Below the pieces are notes generated by a model. It made no database searches, had not been told where the DNA came from, and was given only the letters and a program-made list of their open reading frames with translations. Made by a program: the position numbers and the translations under genes. Shown piece after piece: positions 28,583 through 37,053 of a stretch of DNA of 48,183 nucleotides. The stretch is taken from NCBI RefSeq assembly GCF_000425165.1, contig NZ_KE384323.1:1-48183 (forward strand), read 5' to 3'. Every line of letters starts with the position of its first letter. Position 1 is the first letter of the stretch. This stretch comes from Photobacterium halotolerans DSM 18316 (GTDB taxonomy: Bacteria > Pseudomonadota > Gammaproteobacteria > Enterobacterales > Vibrionaceae).

Positions 28583-28641
28583 ATTTCACCCATGTTGTCT
28601 GTCGGTCTCAGTTGAGAGCCATTCGAGACCAATAATGGTGC

Positions 28642-28675
28642 ATTATAAATCGTGGCGGCTAAAATTTCAGCCGCC
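28642..28675 (-). promoter_or_regulatory. Hairpin and candidate lipB promoter
   Basis: GGCGGCT at 28654-28660 and AGCCGCC at 28669-28675 form a seven-base stem without a T run. Just downstream on the minus strand lies a perfect TATAAT (28642-28647) with a weak -35. The element could end part of the ybeD transcription or serve lipB; this is inference. Confidence 0.4.
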
Positions 28676-28697
28676 AATTGCTCGGTACGACCAGGTA

Positions 28698-28973
28698 TCA
28701 GAGCACAACGCGAACAATGTCGATTTCACCCAGCTCTTTATACAGGGTTTCAACCTGCTCAATATGGGTTGCTGTGATAGTGATAGACACGGCACTGTAG
28801 GTTCCTTTTCCGCTTGGTTTAACGGTTGGGGTATAATCGCCAGGTGCATGACGCTGGACAACGCCCACCACCAAATCAGGCAGCTCAGGCTTGTTAAAGC
28901 CCATTACCTTGAAAGAAAACTGACAAGGGAACTCGAGTAAATCTTTAAGTTTTGGCTGTTCTTGCTGTTGCAT
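28698..28973 (-). CDS. ybeD: YbeD-like regulatory-domain protein (DUF493)
   Basis: A 91-residue DUF493 protein with an ACT-like small alpha-beta fold ([21 protein letters not shown], then [23 protein letters not shown]). A regulatory role is supposed for the family; no ligand or partner is established. The start at 28973 ([16 protein letters not shown]) aligns with the family and has CGGGAG upstream. It lies between dacA and lipB as in E. coli. Confidence 0.92.
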   Translation of the reverse strand: MQQQEQPKLKDLLEFPCQFSFKVMGFNKPELPDLVVGVVQRHAPGDYTPTVKPSGKGTYSAVSITITATHIEQVETLYKELGEIDIVRVVL

Positions 28974-29090
28974 GCTGAACTCCCGGAAAGGTATGCGGTA
29001 TATCACAATTTAGGGCAGCATATTAATGGCTCGCAGTCCATAACACAAGTCAAGCATAGGGACAGGGTAGCAGGCCGCAGCGGCAAAAAG

Positions 29091-29120
29091 AAAAAGGACA
29101 GCGAGGCTGTCCTTTTTCAA
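29091..29120 (-). terminator. Terminator after dacA
   Basis: AAAAAGGACAGC at 29091-29102 pairs perfectly with GCTGTCCTTTTT at 29106-29117 around a three-base loop. On the minus strand it ends in TTTTTCTTTTT, just after the dacA stop. Confidence 0.88.
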
Positions 29121-29130
29121 AAGCGGTGGC

Positions 29131-30306
29131 TTAGCTTAGCCAGCCTTTAAAGAGCAAGACTATGTAGTCAATCAAACGGCTGAAAATGCTGCCTTCGTTA
29201 ACTTCGTTCAGTGCCAGAAGCGGATATTCGGCCACGTCTTCGTCGCCCAGACGGTAGTAAAGTTTACCCACCACGTCGCCTTTATGGATCGGCGCTTTTA
29301 ACTCTTTTTCCAGCACAAAGTTAGCTTTCAGATCTTTGGCTGAACCGCGAGGCAAGGTCACGAAAGTATCCTGATCGACACCCAGCGAGACTTCATCGTT
29401 GTCGCCCATCCAGACTTTTTCAGTGACGAAGGTTTCGTTCGCTTTATGCGGCGACACGGTTTCGAAGAAGCGGAAACCGTAGTTCAGTAACTTCTTACTT
29501 TCGGCCTTACGGGCATTGGCACTTTTGGTGCCCATGACGACAGCAATCAGACGCATCTGACCGTCGGTGGCGGTAGTAACCAGGCTGTAGCCCGCGTTGT
29601 CTGTGTGGCCGGTTTTCAGGCCGTCAACATTCAGGCTTTTGTCCCACAGCAGGCTGTTACGGTTAAATTGCTCAATGCCGTTGTAACGGAAAGATTTTTC
29701 CTTATAGATGGCAAACTCATCCGGCACATCACGAATCAGCCCCTGTGCCAGCAAGGCCATGTCATAAGGTGTGGTGTACAGACTGTCGTTGTCCAGGCCG
29801 TGTACATTGGCGAAGTGCGTAGAATCCATGCCCAGAGATTTGGCCCAGCCATTCATCAGGTCAACGAACGAGTCTTCAGAGCCGGCGACATGTTCAGCCA
29901 TGGCCACGCAGGCATCATTGCCGGACTGAATAATAATGCCGCGATTAAGGTCTGCAACTTTTACTTCGCTGCCTACTTCAATGAACATTTTTGATGAGCC
30001 GGGGAAATTTTTTGCCCAAGCGTTTTTGCTGATCACCACAGTATCATCCATCGAGATGTTACCGCGTTTGATTTCCTGACCAATCACGTAACTGGTCATC
30101 ATTTTTGTCAGGCTTGCGGGTGGAAGCTTATCGTATTCTTGTTGCCCGGCAAGAATTTTGCCTGAGTGGTAATCCATCAGGACATAACCTTTAGCGGCTA
30201 TCTGCGGGGCTTCTGGAACAACGGCAGGTGCCGCAGCCGCTGAAAAACTAGTGAGTAAAGCGGCTGAAACAGCGACAGAGCGAAAAAATGCAGCAGATGT
30301 ATTCAT
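29131..30306 (-). CDS. dacA: D-alanyl-D-alanine carboxypeptidase (PBP5)
   Basis: It removes the terminal D-Ala from peptidoglycan pentapeptides in the periplasm. The 391-residue protein has a signal peptide (cleavage near AAAAP, residues 23-27), Ser65-x-x-Lys68 (ASLTKMM), Ser128-Gly-Asn130 (QSGND) and Lys231-Thr-Gly (GLKTGHTD). The C-terminal amphipathic helix (LIDYIVLLFKGWLS) anchors it to the inner membrane. The ATG at 30306 is chosen because it starts the signal peptide. It is separated from rlpA by 151 bases that hold its own promoter. Confidence 0.96.
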   Translation of the reverse strand: MNTSAAFFRSVAVSAALLTSFSAAAAPAVVPEAPQIAAKGYVLMDYHSGKILAGQQEYDKLPPASLTKMMTSYVIGQEIKRGNISMDDTVVISKNAWAKNFPGSSKMFIEVGSEVKVADLNRGIIIQSGNDACVAMAEHVAGSEDSFVDLMNGWAKSLGMDSTHFANVHGLDNDSLYTTPYDMALLAQGLIRDVPDEFAIYKEKSFRYNGIEQFNRNSLLWDKSLNVDGLKTGHTDNAGYSLVTTATDGQMRLIAVVMGTKSANARKAESKKLLNYGFRFFETVSPHKANETFVTEKVWMGDNDEVSLGVDQDTFVTLPRGSAKDLKANFVLEKELKAPIHKGDVVGKLYYRLGDEDVAEYPLLALNEVNEGSIFSRLIDYIVLLFKGWLS

Positions 30307-30348
30307 GATATAGGTTACTTGGGTTACGGATATCAAAAAATTGGAATC

Positions 30349-30357
30349 ACTATATCA
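30349..30357 (-). promoter_or_regulatory. Extended -10 promoter element of dacA
   Basis: The minus strand reads TGATATAGT, an extended -10 with hexamer TATAGT at 30349-30354, about 45 bases before the dacA ATG. The -35 (CTGTTT) is weak, as is common with extended -10 promoters. Confidence 0.45.
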
Positions 30358-30433
30358 GATTGAGCTTGTTTAAACAGTTCTCAACCGGAGGAATCGTGGT
30401 TCATTGAGGATTCTTGTGAAATTTTTACATTCT

Positions 30434-30457
30434 TTTGTCAGACTTTACCCTGACAAA
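30434..30457 (-). other. Hairpin directly after rlpA
   Basis: TTTGTCAG at 30434-30441 and CTGACAAA at 30450-30457 form a perfect eight-base stem immediately after the rlpA stop on the minus strand. There is no T run, so it may stabilise the mRNA 3' end or be a weak terminator. Confidence 0.5.
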
Positions 30458-31270
30458 TTAGTTCAATTCACGTTGTTCAGACACGACGAATGCTTCCGGA
30501 AATTGGCTCGCCCTGGCTTTCTTTCGCTGTATCTCGGCTTCGCCTGAGTCCAGGTACGGACCCAGGCGAAGCCGGTAGATGGCGGCAGACTCGGCTTTTT
30601 TTACATCCACCTGGGTATTGAACTCTGATTTGAGTTTCTGGGCGGCGAGCTGGGCTTTATTGAGATCGCTGAAGGCCGCCAGTTGCACAAAGAACCATTT
30701 GGGATTCGCGCTTTGCCACTCTGCGGCAGAGTCTGGCTTGGGCATCTGCAACAGCTCAATTTTGACCGGGGCCGTGCCGTGACCCACCACATCCAGCTTG
30801 GTGGCTGCCGCCATGCTGAGATCTATGATACGCCCTTCATGGAACGGACCGCGGTCATTGACCCGGACAATGGCACTTTTGCCATTGTTTTTATTGGTGA
30901 CTCTGACATAGCTGGGTAACGGCAAGGTTTTATGCGCTGCTGTCATTGAATACATGTCATAAATTTCGCCGTTCGAGGTTTTGTGGCCATGAAATTTTTT
31001 GCCGTACCAGGATGCCAGCCCTTCTTCGCTAAAAGGCTGTTCGGCCGGTACAATGGCGTAGGCCTGGCCTCTCAGTGTGTAGTCTGAGTTACCGGCCAGG
31101 CTTTTGGGTTCGTACCTTGGCTGTGCATCTTCAATATGATCCAGGGTAGGGGAACGCTCTGGTGCGCGGTCATCTGTTATCTGATAACGATCTGATTGTG
31201 TAGTGCTGCACCCTGCCATGAGCAGGGTGACACTGAGTGAAAAAGCGAGTGATTTGGACACTGTGTGCAT
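30458..31270 (-). CDS. rlpA: Septal-ring lytic transglycosylase lipoprotein RlpA
   Basis: A 270-residue outer-membrane lipoprotein (lipobox MAGC, Cys21). The double-psi beta-barrel domain covers about residues 83-170 (GLASWYGKKFHGHKTSNGEIYDM and VRVNDRGPFHEGRIIDLS, with the conserved Glu and Asp), and a C-terminal SPOR domain about 193-265 binds denuded septal glycan. Some RlpA proteins, as in Pseudomonas, cleave naked glycan; activity here is inferred from the intact residues. Its ATG overlaps the rodA stop as TGATG. Confidence 0.94.
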   Translation of the reverse strand: MHTVSKSLAFSLSVTLLMAGCSTTQSDRYQITDDRAPERSPTLDHIEDAQPRYEPKSLAGNSDYTLRGQAYAIVPAEQPFSEEGLASWYGKKFHGHKTSNGEIYDMYSMTAAHKTLPLPSYVRVTNKNNGKSAIVRVNDRGPFHEGRIIDLSMAAATKLDVVGHGTAPVKIELLQMPKPDSAAEWQSANPKWFFVQLAAFSDLNKAQLAAQKLKSEFNTQVDVKKAESAAIYRLRLGPYLDSGEAEIQRKKARASQFPEAFVVSEQRELN

Positions 31271-32391
31271 CAGTTAGCCTTGGACAACATTTTTCTGTGG
31301 GTGTGGATAGACATCAGGATACCGAAACCTGCCATCAGGGTGACCATAGAGGTACCGCCGTAGCTGACCAGGGGCAGCGGAACACCGACCACAGGTAATA
31401 AGCCACTGACCATACCAATATTGACGAATACGTAGACAAAAAAGCTCAATACGATACTGCCTGCCATCATACGGCCAAAGGCGGTTTGTGCCCGGCTGGC
31501 CAGCAACAGCCCGCGGCCGATCACGAACAGATACAGGGCCAGCAGGCCGATGACCCCGGACAATCCCCATTCCTCGGCGATGACGGCAAAAATGAAGTCG
31601 GTGTGGCGTTCCGGCAAAAACTCCAGTTGTGACTGGGTGCCGTGGAGCCAGCCTTTGCCGGTAATACCGCCCGAACCTATGGCAATTTTTGACTGAATGA
31701 TGTGATAACCCGCGCCGAGTGGATCGGATTCCGGGTTAAACAGTGTCAGCACCCGGGTGCGCTGATAATCGTGCATCAGGAAGAACCAAAGCACCGGGAT
31801 GAAGGCACCGATCAGCATGCCGGCAAAGATAATAATCCGCCAGCTGATGCCGGACAGAAAAAGCACAAACACCCCGGAGGCGGCGATCAGGATCGATGTG
31901 CCCAGATCGGGTTGTTTGGCAATAAGAATAGTTGGCACGAAAATCATCAGGGTGGCGATGATGATATTTTTCAGGCTGGGGGGCAGCGGCTGGTTCCCGA
32001 TAAAACGGGCCACCATCAAGGGGACAGCCAGCTTGATCAATTCCGATGGCTGGAAACGGACCACACCCAGATCCAGCCAGCGTTGTGCCCCTTTGGAAAT
32101 TTCACCCACCAGCAGTACACCCACCAGCAGCAGCAAGCCGACCCCGAACAGATAGGGCGCCCAGGCTTCATAGTGGCGAGGGGCAATCTGGGCAAGGATG
32201 AACATCACCGCCAGAGACAACAGCATACGGACCGCCTGGCGCTCCATCATGTCAAGGTTCTGGCCGCTGGCACTGTACATGACGACCAGAGCGAACCCCA
32301 TCAGCGTCAGGATCCCCAGTAATAAAGGAACGTCGATATGCAGGCGATCACTCAAGGTGGCTTTGCTGCCTGCCGCTGCCATGATACTCAT
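31270..32391 (-). CDS. rodA: Rod-shape peptidoglycan glycosyltransferase RodA
   Basis: The SEDS-family polymerase that makes lateral-wall glycan together with PBP2. The 373-residue protein has about ten membrane helices. Family blocks are visible: [47 protein letters not shown] (with the catalytic Asp region) and [10 protein letters not shown]. The ATG overlaps the mrdA stop (ATGA), so the partner enzymes are translationally coupled. It is also known as mrdB. Confidence 0.96.
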   Translation of the reverse strand: MSIMAAAGSKATLSDRLHIDVPLLLGILTLMGFALVVMYSASGQNLDMMERQAVRMLLSLAVMFILAQIAPRHYEAWAPYLFGVGLLLLVGVLLVGEISKGAQRWLDLGVVRFQPSELIKLAVPLMVARFIGNQPLPPSLKNIIIATLMIFVPTILIAKQPDLGTSILIAASGVFVLFLSGISWRIIIFAGMLIGAFIPVLWFFLMHDYQRTRVLTLFNPESDPLGAGYHIIQSKIAIGSGGITGKGWLHGTQSQLEFLPERHTDFIFAVIAEEWGLSGVIGLLALYLFVIGRGLLLASRAQTAFGRMMAGSIVLSFFVYVFVNIGMVSGLLPVVGVPLPLVSYGGTSMVTLMAGFGILMSIHTHRKMLSKAN

Positions 32392-34325
32392 TGCGAAACC
32401 TCAGCCAATGTCGATTTATCTTTGTCATCGTGTTTGAGCAGCATATGATCGAAAATCTGCCTGGCGACCGGGCCACCATTACTGGAACCGCCGCCGGCAT
32501 TTTCAAGCACCATGGCCACTACGTATTCAGGGGCCTCGAAGGGGGCAAAAGCGGTAAACAGCGCGTGGTCTCGCAGATGCTCTTCAAGCTCTTCGGCATT
32601 ATATTCTTCATCTTCAGCCAGTCCGAAGACCTGAGCTGAACCGGATTTACCGCCAGCTTTGTATTCTGCGCCATAGAAAGCGCGTCTTGCCGTGCCGCGG
32701 CTGCCATGCAGTACCCGGTACATACCATCTTTGGCGACCTGCCAGTATTTAGGATCGACGCCCGTTATAGGCGGGAAAACTTCATATTTGGCGGGGGTTT
32801 CACCGTCGGCATCCATAATGCTTTTCAGCAAATGTGGTGCCCGGACGACACCGTCATTGACCAGTACTGTGGTTGCTTTGGCTATCTGCAGTGGCGTTGA
32901 TGTCCAGTAACCTTGTCCTATTCCGACAGGAATGGTGTCACCCTGATACCAGGGCTGACGGAAACGTGCCTGTTTCCATTCACGGGTCGGCATGTTGGCT
33001 TTGCTTTCTTCTGCAATATCAATCCCGGTATATTCACCGTAGCCAAACTTGCTCATCCACGAAGACAACCTGTCGATCCCCATGTCATAGGCGATCTGAT
33101 AGAAAAAGGTATCGACTGACTCTTCAATGGCTTTGTGGATGCTTACTTTACCGTGACCCCAGCGCAGCCAGTCACGGAATGGCCGGCTGTTGGTGTTTGG
33201 GATTTTCCAGTAGCCGGGATCGTTGCGTGTCGTCCGTGTTGTAATGACGCCTTCGGCCAGGGCCGCGACAGCAATCGCGGGTTTGACGGTGGAAGCCGGC
33301 GGATAAATCCCCAGAGTCACCCGGTTCACCAGCGGCCTGTCTTTGTCATTGAGTAATTCGTTGTACTGTTTCGAGGAAATACCATGCACGAAGAGGTTAG
33401 GGTCGTAACTCGGGCTGGAAACCATGGCGAGCACCGAGGAGTCTTTAGGATCCATGACGACCACGGAACCCCGCTTCAGTTTGACGTATTCTTCACCGGT
33501 CTCCGGGTCGATTTTCTTTTCAGTCAGCAGCTCTTTAACATACAGCTGCAGATCAATATCCAGATTCAGACGCAGATCTTTACCCGGTACAGGCGGTACA
33601 TATTTCAGGGTGCGGATAATACGGCCGCGGCTGTTGACTTCGACTTCCTGATAACCGGAGGTACCGTGCAGCAAGTCTTCGTAGTATTTTTCAATGCCCA
33701 GCTTGCCGATATCCTGGGTGGCTTTGTAGTTGTTAAGGCGATCTTCCCTGTCCAGCATCTCTAAATCCCTGTCATTGATTTTGGCGACATAACCAAGGAC
33801 ATGGGTGAGTGCATCACCATAAGGGTAGTAACGTTTCAGGTAGGCTTTGACCTCAACACCCGGGAAGCGGTGCTGATTAACGGAGAAAAGGGCGACTTCT
33901 TTTTCGGTAAGCTGGTTGCGCAGCGGCACAGAGTTGAAACGCCGGGTACGGCGACGCTCTTTGTCAAAGCGTTCGATTTCTTCCTCTGTGATCCCCAGCA
34001 GCGATTTGAGACGGTTAAAGGTATCATCCAGATCAGCGACTTTCTCTGTGACCACTTCCAGCGAATACACCGGCCTGTTTTCGGCCAGTAATACCCCGTT
34101 ACGGTCGTAAATCATGCCGCGGTTAGGTGAGACAGGGACAATTTTGATGCGGTTGTCATTAGAGCGGGTCTGGTAATCCTCAAATTCACTGACCTGAATA
34201 TGATAGAGATTAGCAATCAGCACGCCAATCAACGCAAAGATGCCGACAAAGGAGAAGACCGCCCGTCTGAAAAACAGGGACGATTCTGCCTGGTGATCCC
34301 GGATCTGAAGTCGCTTTCTGCGCAT
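32388..34325 (-). CDS. mrdA: Penicillin-binding protein 2 (elongasome transpeptidase)
   Basis: A class B transpeptidase of the rod complex, with a single N-terminal membrane anchor (about residues 20-42), a pedestal domain and a transpeptidase domain. Of 645 residues, the catalytic Ser345-x-x-Lys348 lies in YPPASTVKP, Ser403-x-Asp405 in ESVDTFFYQ, and Lys560-Ser-Gly in [10 protein letters not shown]. Two positions differ from the E. coli YPPGSTVKP and KSGTAQ: Ala344 for Gly and Ser563 for Thr. Compared with E. coli there is also an insertion of about 15 residues near 270-285 ([17 protein letters not shown]). Confidence 0.96.
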   Translation of the reverse strand: MRRKRLQIRDHQAESSLFFRRAVFSFVGIFALIGVLIANLYHIQVSEFEDYQTRSNDNRIKIVPVSPNRGMIYDRNGVLLAENRPVYSLEVVTEKVADLDDTFNRLKSLLGITEEEIERFDKERRRTRRFNSVPLRNQLTEKEVALFSVNQHRFPGVEVKAYLKRYYPYGDALTHVLGYVAKINDRDLEMLDREDRLNNYKATQDIGKLGIEKYYEDLLHGTSGYQEVEVNSRGRIIRTLKYVPPVPGKDLRLNLDIDLQLYVKELLTEKKIDPETGEEYVKLKRGSVVVMDPKDSSVLAMVSSPSYDPNLFVHGISSKQYNELLNDKDRPLVNRVTLGIYPPASTVKPAIAVAALAEGVITTRTTRNDPGYWKIPNTNSRPFRDWLRWGHGKVSIHKAIEESVDTFFYQIAYDMGIDRLSSWMSKFGYGEYTGIDIAEESKANMPTREWKQARFRQPWYQGDTIPVGIGQGYWTSTPLQIAKATTVLVNDGVVRAPHLLKSIMDADGETPAKYEVFPPITGVDPKYWQVAKDGMYRVLHGSRGTARRAFYGAEYKAGGKSGSAQVFGLAEDEEYNAEELEEHLRDHALFTAFAPFEAPEYVVAMVLENAGGGSSNGGPVARQIFDHMLLKHDDKDKSTLAEVSQ

Positions 34326-34330
34326 GCCGT

Positions 34331-34801
34331 CTATTCCCTGTGATATGGGTGGTTGGCTGTGATACTCCAGGCCCGGTAAAGGCTTTCGGCCATCACAATA
34401 CGCACCAGCGGATGTGGCAGTGTTAACGGAGACAGGGACCAGCTTTGCTCTGCTGCGGCTTTACAGGCCGGCGCCAGACCTTCGGGGCCGCCAATCAGTA
34501 TCGACACATCCCGGCCGTCCAGTTTCCAGCTTTCCATCTGATCGGCCAGCTGTTCTGTGTTCCAGGGTTTGCCCGGAATATCTAAGGTGACGATGCGGTT
34601 ACCTTTGGCAACGGCTGCCAGCATGGCCTCGCCTTCTTTTTGCAGAATACGGGTAATATCAGCATTTTTACCCCGCTTGCCCGCTGTAATTTCAATCAGC
34701 TCCAGCGGCATATCTTTAGGAAAACGGCGGCGGTATTCCTCAAAGCCGGTTTCTACCCATTTAGGCATTTTTGTGCCGACCGCGATCAGTTGCAACTTCA
34801 T
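34331..34801 (-). CDS. rlmH: 23S rRNA pseudouridine-1915 N3-methyltransferase RlmH
   Basis: A SPOUT-fold enzyme that methylates pseudouridine 1915 in helix 69 of 23S rRNA on assembled 70S ribosomes. The 156-residue protein is of usual size; the trefoil-knot SAM site is LIGGPEGL near 102-109 followed by [18 protein letters not shown] sequence, and the C-terminus [10 protein letters not shown] is conserved. It starts seven bases after the rsfS stop and ends five bases before mrdA, so all are one operon. Confidence 0.97.
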   Translation of the reverse strand: MKLQLIAVGTKMPKWVETGFEEYRRRFPKDMPLELIEITAGKRGKNADITRILQKEGEAMLAAVAKGNRIVTLDIPGKPWNTEQLADQMESWKLDGRDVSILIGGPEGLAPACKAAAEQSWSLSPLTLPHPLVRIVMAESLYRAWSITANHPYHRE

Positions 34802-34808
34802 CCGTCAG

Positions 34809-35126
34809 TTAGCCCCAAAGCTTCTCCAGTTGGTAAAGCTGACGCGCATCTTCTTGCATGATGTGCAGCATGACGCTTCCCAAATCAACCACTACCCACT
34901 CAGCGTCTTCTTCGCCACTGATACCAAAAGGCGGGAAGTCGATCAGTTTGGAGGCTGTGTTGACATTGTCTGCTATTGAAGCGACGTGGCGGTTTGAAGT
35001 ACCGGTACAAACGACCATGAGATCGGTAATGCTGGATTTGCCGCGAACATCCAGGGTGACTATGTCCAGGGCTTTCATGTCATCAATTTTGTCAATGATG
35101 AAGTCGTGTAGTTCTTGTAGCTGCAA
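34809..35126 (-). CDS. rsfS: Ribosomal silencing factor RsfS
   Basis: It binds ribosomal protein L14 and blocks joining of the ribosomal subunits when nutrients are short. The protein is 105 residues, identical in length to E. coli RsfS. The start is a TTG at 35126: GGGAG lies seven bases upstream, and MQLQELHDFIIDKIDD aligns with E. coli MQGKALQDFVIDKIDD. A longer reading from a TTG at 35141 would put the ribosome site inside the gene. Motifs are GKSSITDLMVVCTGTSNRHV and WVVVDLGSVMLHIMQE. It has its own promoter because nadD is missing upstream. Confidence 0.94.
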   Translation of the reverse strand: MQLQELHDFIIDKIDDMKALDIVTLDVRGKSSITDLMVVCTGTSNRHVASIADNVNTASKLIDFPPFGISGEEDAEWVVVDLGSVMLHIMQEDARQLYQLEKLWG

Positions 35127-35201
35127 AGGGGTCTCCCTCAATTCAGTCTTCTCTTGTTATTAGAGTCAGGTGAGCCGATCGGGTTCACATTTTAACGTTG
35201 G

Positions 35202-35210
35202 AGTATACCA
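35202..35210 (-). promoter_or_regulatory. Extended -10 promoter of the rsfS-rlmH-mrdA-rodA-rlpA operon
   Basis: The minus strand reads TGGTATACT, an extended -10 with hexamer TATACT at 35202-35207, about 76 bases before the rsfS start. The -35 is weak (GCGTCA, 18-base spacer). It lies next to the interleaved inverted repeats at 35211-35273. Confidence 0.55.
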
Positions 35211-35273
35211 TGCTCAATTCTGGCTGACGCTTGCGTGGTGCCGTGATGTACAGATTTTTTGAGCATCAGCCAG
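35211..35273. repeat. Interleaved inverted repeats between holA and rsfS
   Basis: On the plus strand TGCTCAA (35211-35217) is complementary to TTGAGCA (35259-35265), and CTGGCTGACGC (35220-35230) to GCATCAGCCAG (35263-35273) with one mismatch. The arms are interleaved and share three bases, so the two stems are either alternatives or a pseudoknot. It sits just upstream of the rsfS -10 element. Confidence 0.6.
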
Positions 35274-35298
35274 TTTTAACAATAATTTGCCAGCGGCG

Positions 35299-36330
35299 TC
35301 AGTGTGACTGCAAAGGTAAGCCCTTACTTAGCCCGCACATCATGGCGCACAATGTGCTTAAACCGGGCCAGACACTGGTGTCATAGTCAGTTTTTGCCTG
35401 ACGTTCAAGCTGGCTGAGTTGTTGGATAGCCTTTAACAGGGCAGGCAAGGGCAATCGGTGCAAGGCGCCCACATAGAGTTCGCGCCGATTTTGCCAGATC
35501 CGGAAATTTTCGAGGATCCGGCTCAGGGGGATGCCCTGTTTACCCATTTCCTGCATACGGTACAGCTGGGTCAGTTCACGCTGTAAGGTACGCAGAACAA
35601 TAATGGCTTCTACCCCTTCGGCTTCGAGCTGGCGCACAATGCGCTGACTGCGTTTTGCCTGACCGGCCAGTAAGGCATCCAGCAACTGAAAAGGGGTGTA
35701 GTGATTATGGCGGCTGAGCGCCTCCTGAATCCGGGGCAGGGTCAGGGTGCCGTCAGGATAAATCAGGGTGAGCTTGTGCAGGCTCTGTGCCAGTGCCAGC
35801 AGGTTACCTTCATGCCACTGCGCCAGTATCTGTATGGTTTCTGCATCGGCATTCAGCCCCAGTTGCTGACAACGTTGCTGGATGAAGCGGGGCAACTGAC
35901 GGGCGTCAGGCGTATTGCAGGGCACATACACCCCCTGAGCGGTGAGCGCTTTAAACCAGGCGCTACTTTCTTGTTTTTTATTGAGACGCGGGCCCTGCAC
36001 CAGCAGCAGGATATCCGGGTGCAAGGCATCAATCACCGTTTGCAGTGATTTGGCCTGAGCCGCAGTGATACCGCTGTCTGGCATGGTCAGTTCGATGATC
36101 TGGCGTGAAGAGAACAAGCTCAGCGCCTGGCAATTATCCAGCACTTCATTCCAGTCCAGCTGATTATCTATGCTGTAGCTGTGGCGCTCGAGAAAACCGG
36201 CGTCTCTGGCCTGTTGCCGCACCCGGTCAGCCGTTTCCTGTAACAGTAAAGGTTCGTTACCAGCAAGCAGGTAAGCCGGGGCTAATCCCTGTTTTAACCG
36301 CTCAGCCAATTGTTCCGGGTAGATCCTCAT
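35299..36330 (-). CDS. holA: DNA polymerase III delta subunit
   Basis: The clamp-loader subunit that opens the beta sliding clamp. The 343-residue length equals that of E. coli. The N-terminal YPEQLAERLKQGLAPAYLLAGNEPLLLQETADRVR and the beta-wrench region LSLFSSRQIIEL (near 70-81) are typical, followed by the AAA-like middle domain and the C-terminal collar helices. The ATG overlaps the lptE stop as ATGA. nadD does not follow, unlike in E. coli. Confidence 0.95.
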   Translation of the reverse strand: MRIYPEQLAERLKQGLAPAYLLAGNEPLLLQETADRVRQQARDAGFLERHSYSIDNQLDWNEVLDNCQALSLFSSRQIIELTMPDSGITAAQAKSLQTVIDALHPDILLLVQGPRLNKKQESSAWFKALTAQGVYVPCNTPDARQLPRFIQQRCQQLGLNADAETIQILAQWHEGNLLALAQSLHKLTLIYPDGTLTLPRIQEALSRHNHYTPFQLLDALLAGQAKRSQRIVRQLEAEGVEAIIVLRTLQRELTQLYRMQEMGKQGIPLSRILENFRIWQNRRELYVGALHRLPLPALLKAIQQLSQLERQAKTDYDTSVWPGLSTLCAMMCGLSKGLPLQSH

Positions 36331-36974
36331 TGCGCCGTGCTGTCCCTGGTGTCGAACATCTGATCTGCGGCCTGTTTATCGGCATCGGTTTCTGTTTCAA
36401 TGGTGGTGACACTGCCGTGGGTATCGCTGGCAGGAAGGTCTGCATCGTCAGAGTCTGACTGGTTCAGGTCGGCGGTCAGACGGGCAAGCTGGCGCATAAT
36501 CTGGCGCGAGGCCTGCTGGCGCATTTCATTGAGCAACATATCGCGTTCCACCGACTTTGCCAGTGCGGTTAACGGGTTATCCAGAAAGCTGCGGTTAACT
36601 TTCGTGGTAAAGCGCTTGGCCCCTTTTTCAGGCACCACCACCTGATAGCTGACGGTATAAGTCAGTTCGTACTCGGCGGCACGGCTGTTCTGGTACAGCG
36701 ACAAGGTGCGTGAGCCCTGAGATTCACTGATCAGATGCAGATTGGGCACCTGTGACGATGGCGGAACGGCTTCAATACCGTGCAGTTTAAACTGAGATTG
36801 CACCATACGGGTCAGGGGGCCGTATTTATCAAAGCTGGTCAGAGACAGGCGGGCAATATCGTCGGGCAGCATGTAGTTACCACGCAAATGGAAGCCGCAT
36901 GATGCCGTGGCCAGTGCCAGTACGACGACAAAGATCAGACGGAAACGGGACAGTAGGGATGACGCTGCGCTCAC
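36327..36974 (-). CDS. lptE: LPS-assembly lipoprotein LptE
   Basis: It plugs the LptD barrel that delivers lipopolysaccharide to the cell surface. The 215-residue protein starts at a GTG (AAGGAG eight bases upstream), has a signal with lipobox TASC, then the family start CGFHLRGNYMLPDDI. The core spans to about residue 165; the last 50 residues are acidic and rich in Asp and Ser, extending beyond the E. coli protein. It is coupled to holA and separated from leuS by a terminator-like hairpin. Confidence 0.94.
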   Translation of the reverse strand: MSAASSLLSRFRLIFVVVLALATASCGFHLRGNYMLPDDIARLSLTSFDKYGPLTRMVQSQFKLHGIEAVPPSSQVPNLHLISESQGSRTLSLYQNSRAAEYELTYTVSYQVVVPEKGAKRFTTKVNRSFLDNPLTALAKSVERDMLLNEMRQQASRQIMRQLARLTADLNQSDSDDADLPASDTHGSVTTIETETDADKQAADQMFDTRDSTAQ

Positions 36975-37005
36975 CGTGTCTACTCCTTAGTAACAAATTC
37001 AAGAG

Positions 37006-37040
37006 TGAAAGAGAAAACGCCTTCCCACTGGGAAGGCGTT
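37006..37040 (-). terminator. Terminator or attenuator between leuS and lptE
   Basis: AACGCCTTCCC at 37016-37026 and its complement at 37030-37040 form a perfect 11-base stem with a three-base loop. On the minus strand the T-rich GTTTTCTCTTTC follows. No clear promoter for lptE lies in the remaining 30 bases, so lptE-holA probably depend on read-through. Confidence 0.75.
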
Positions 37041-37053
37041 GTTGGTATGCCTG

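Noticed and set aside
31702..32322. 206-codon frame antisense to rodA
   Set aside because: It is a His- and Gln-rich product typical of the reverse strand of a membrane-protein gene; rodA is unambiguous.
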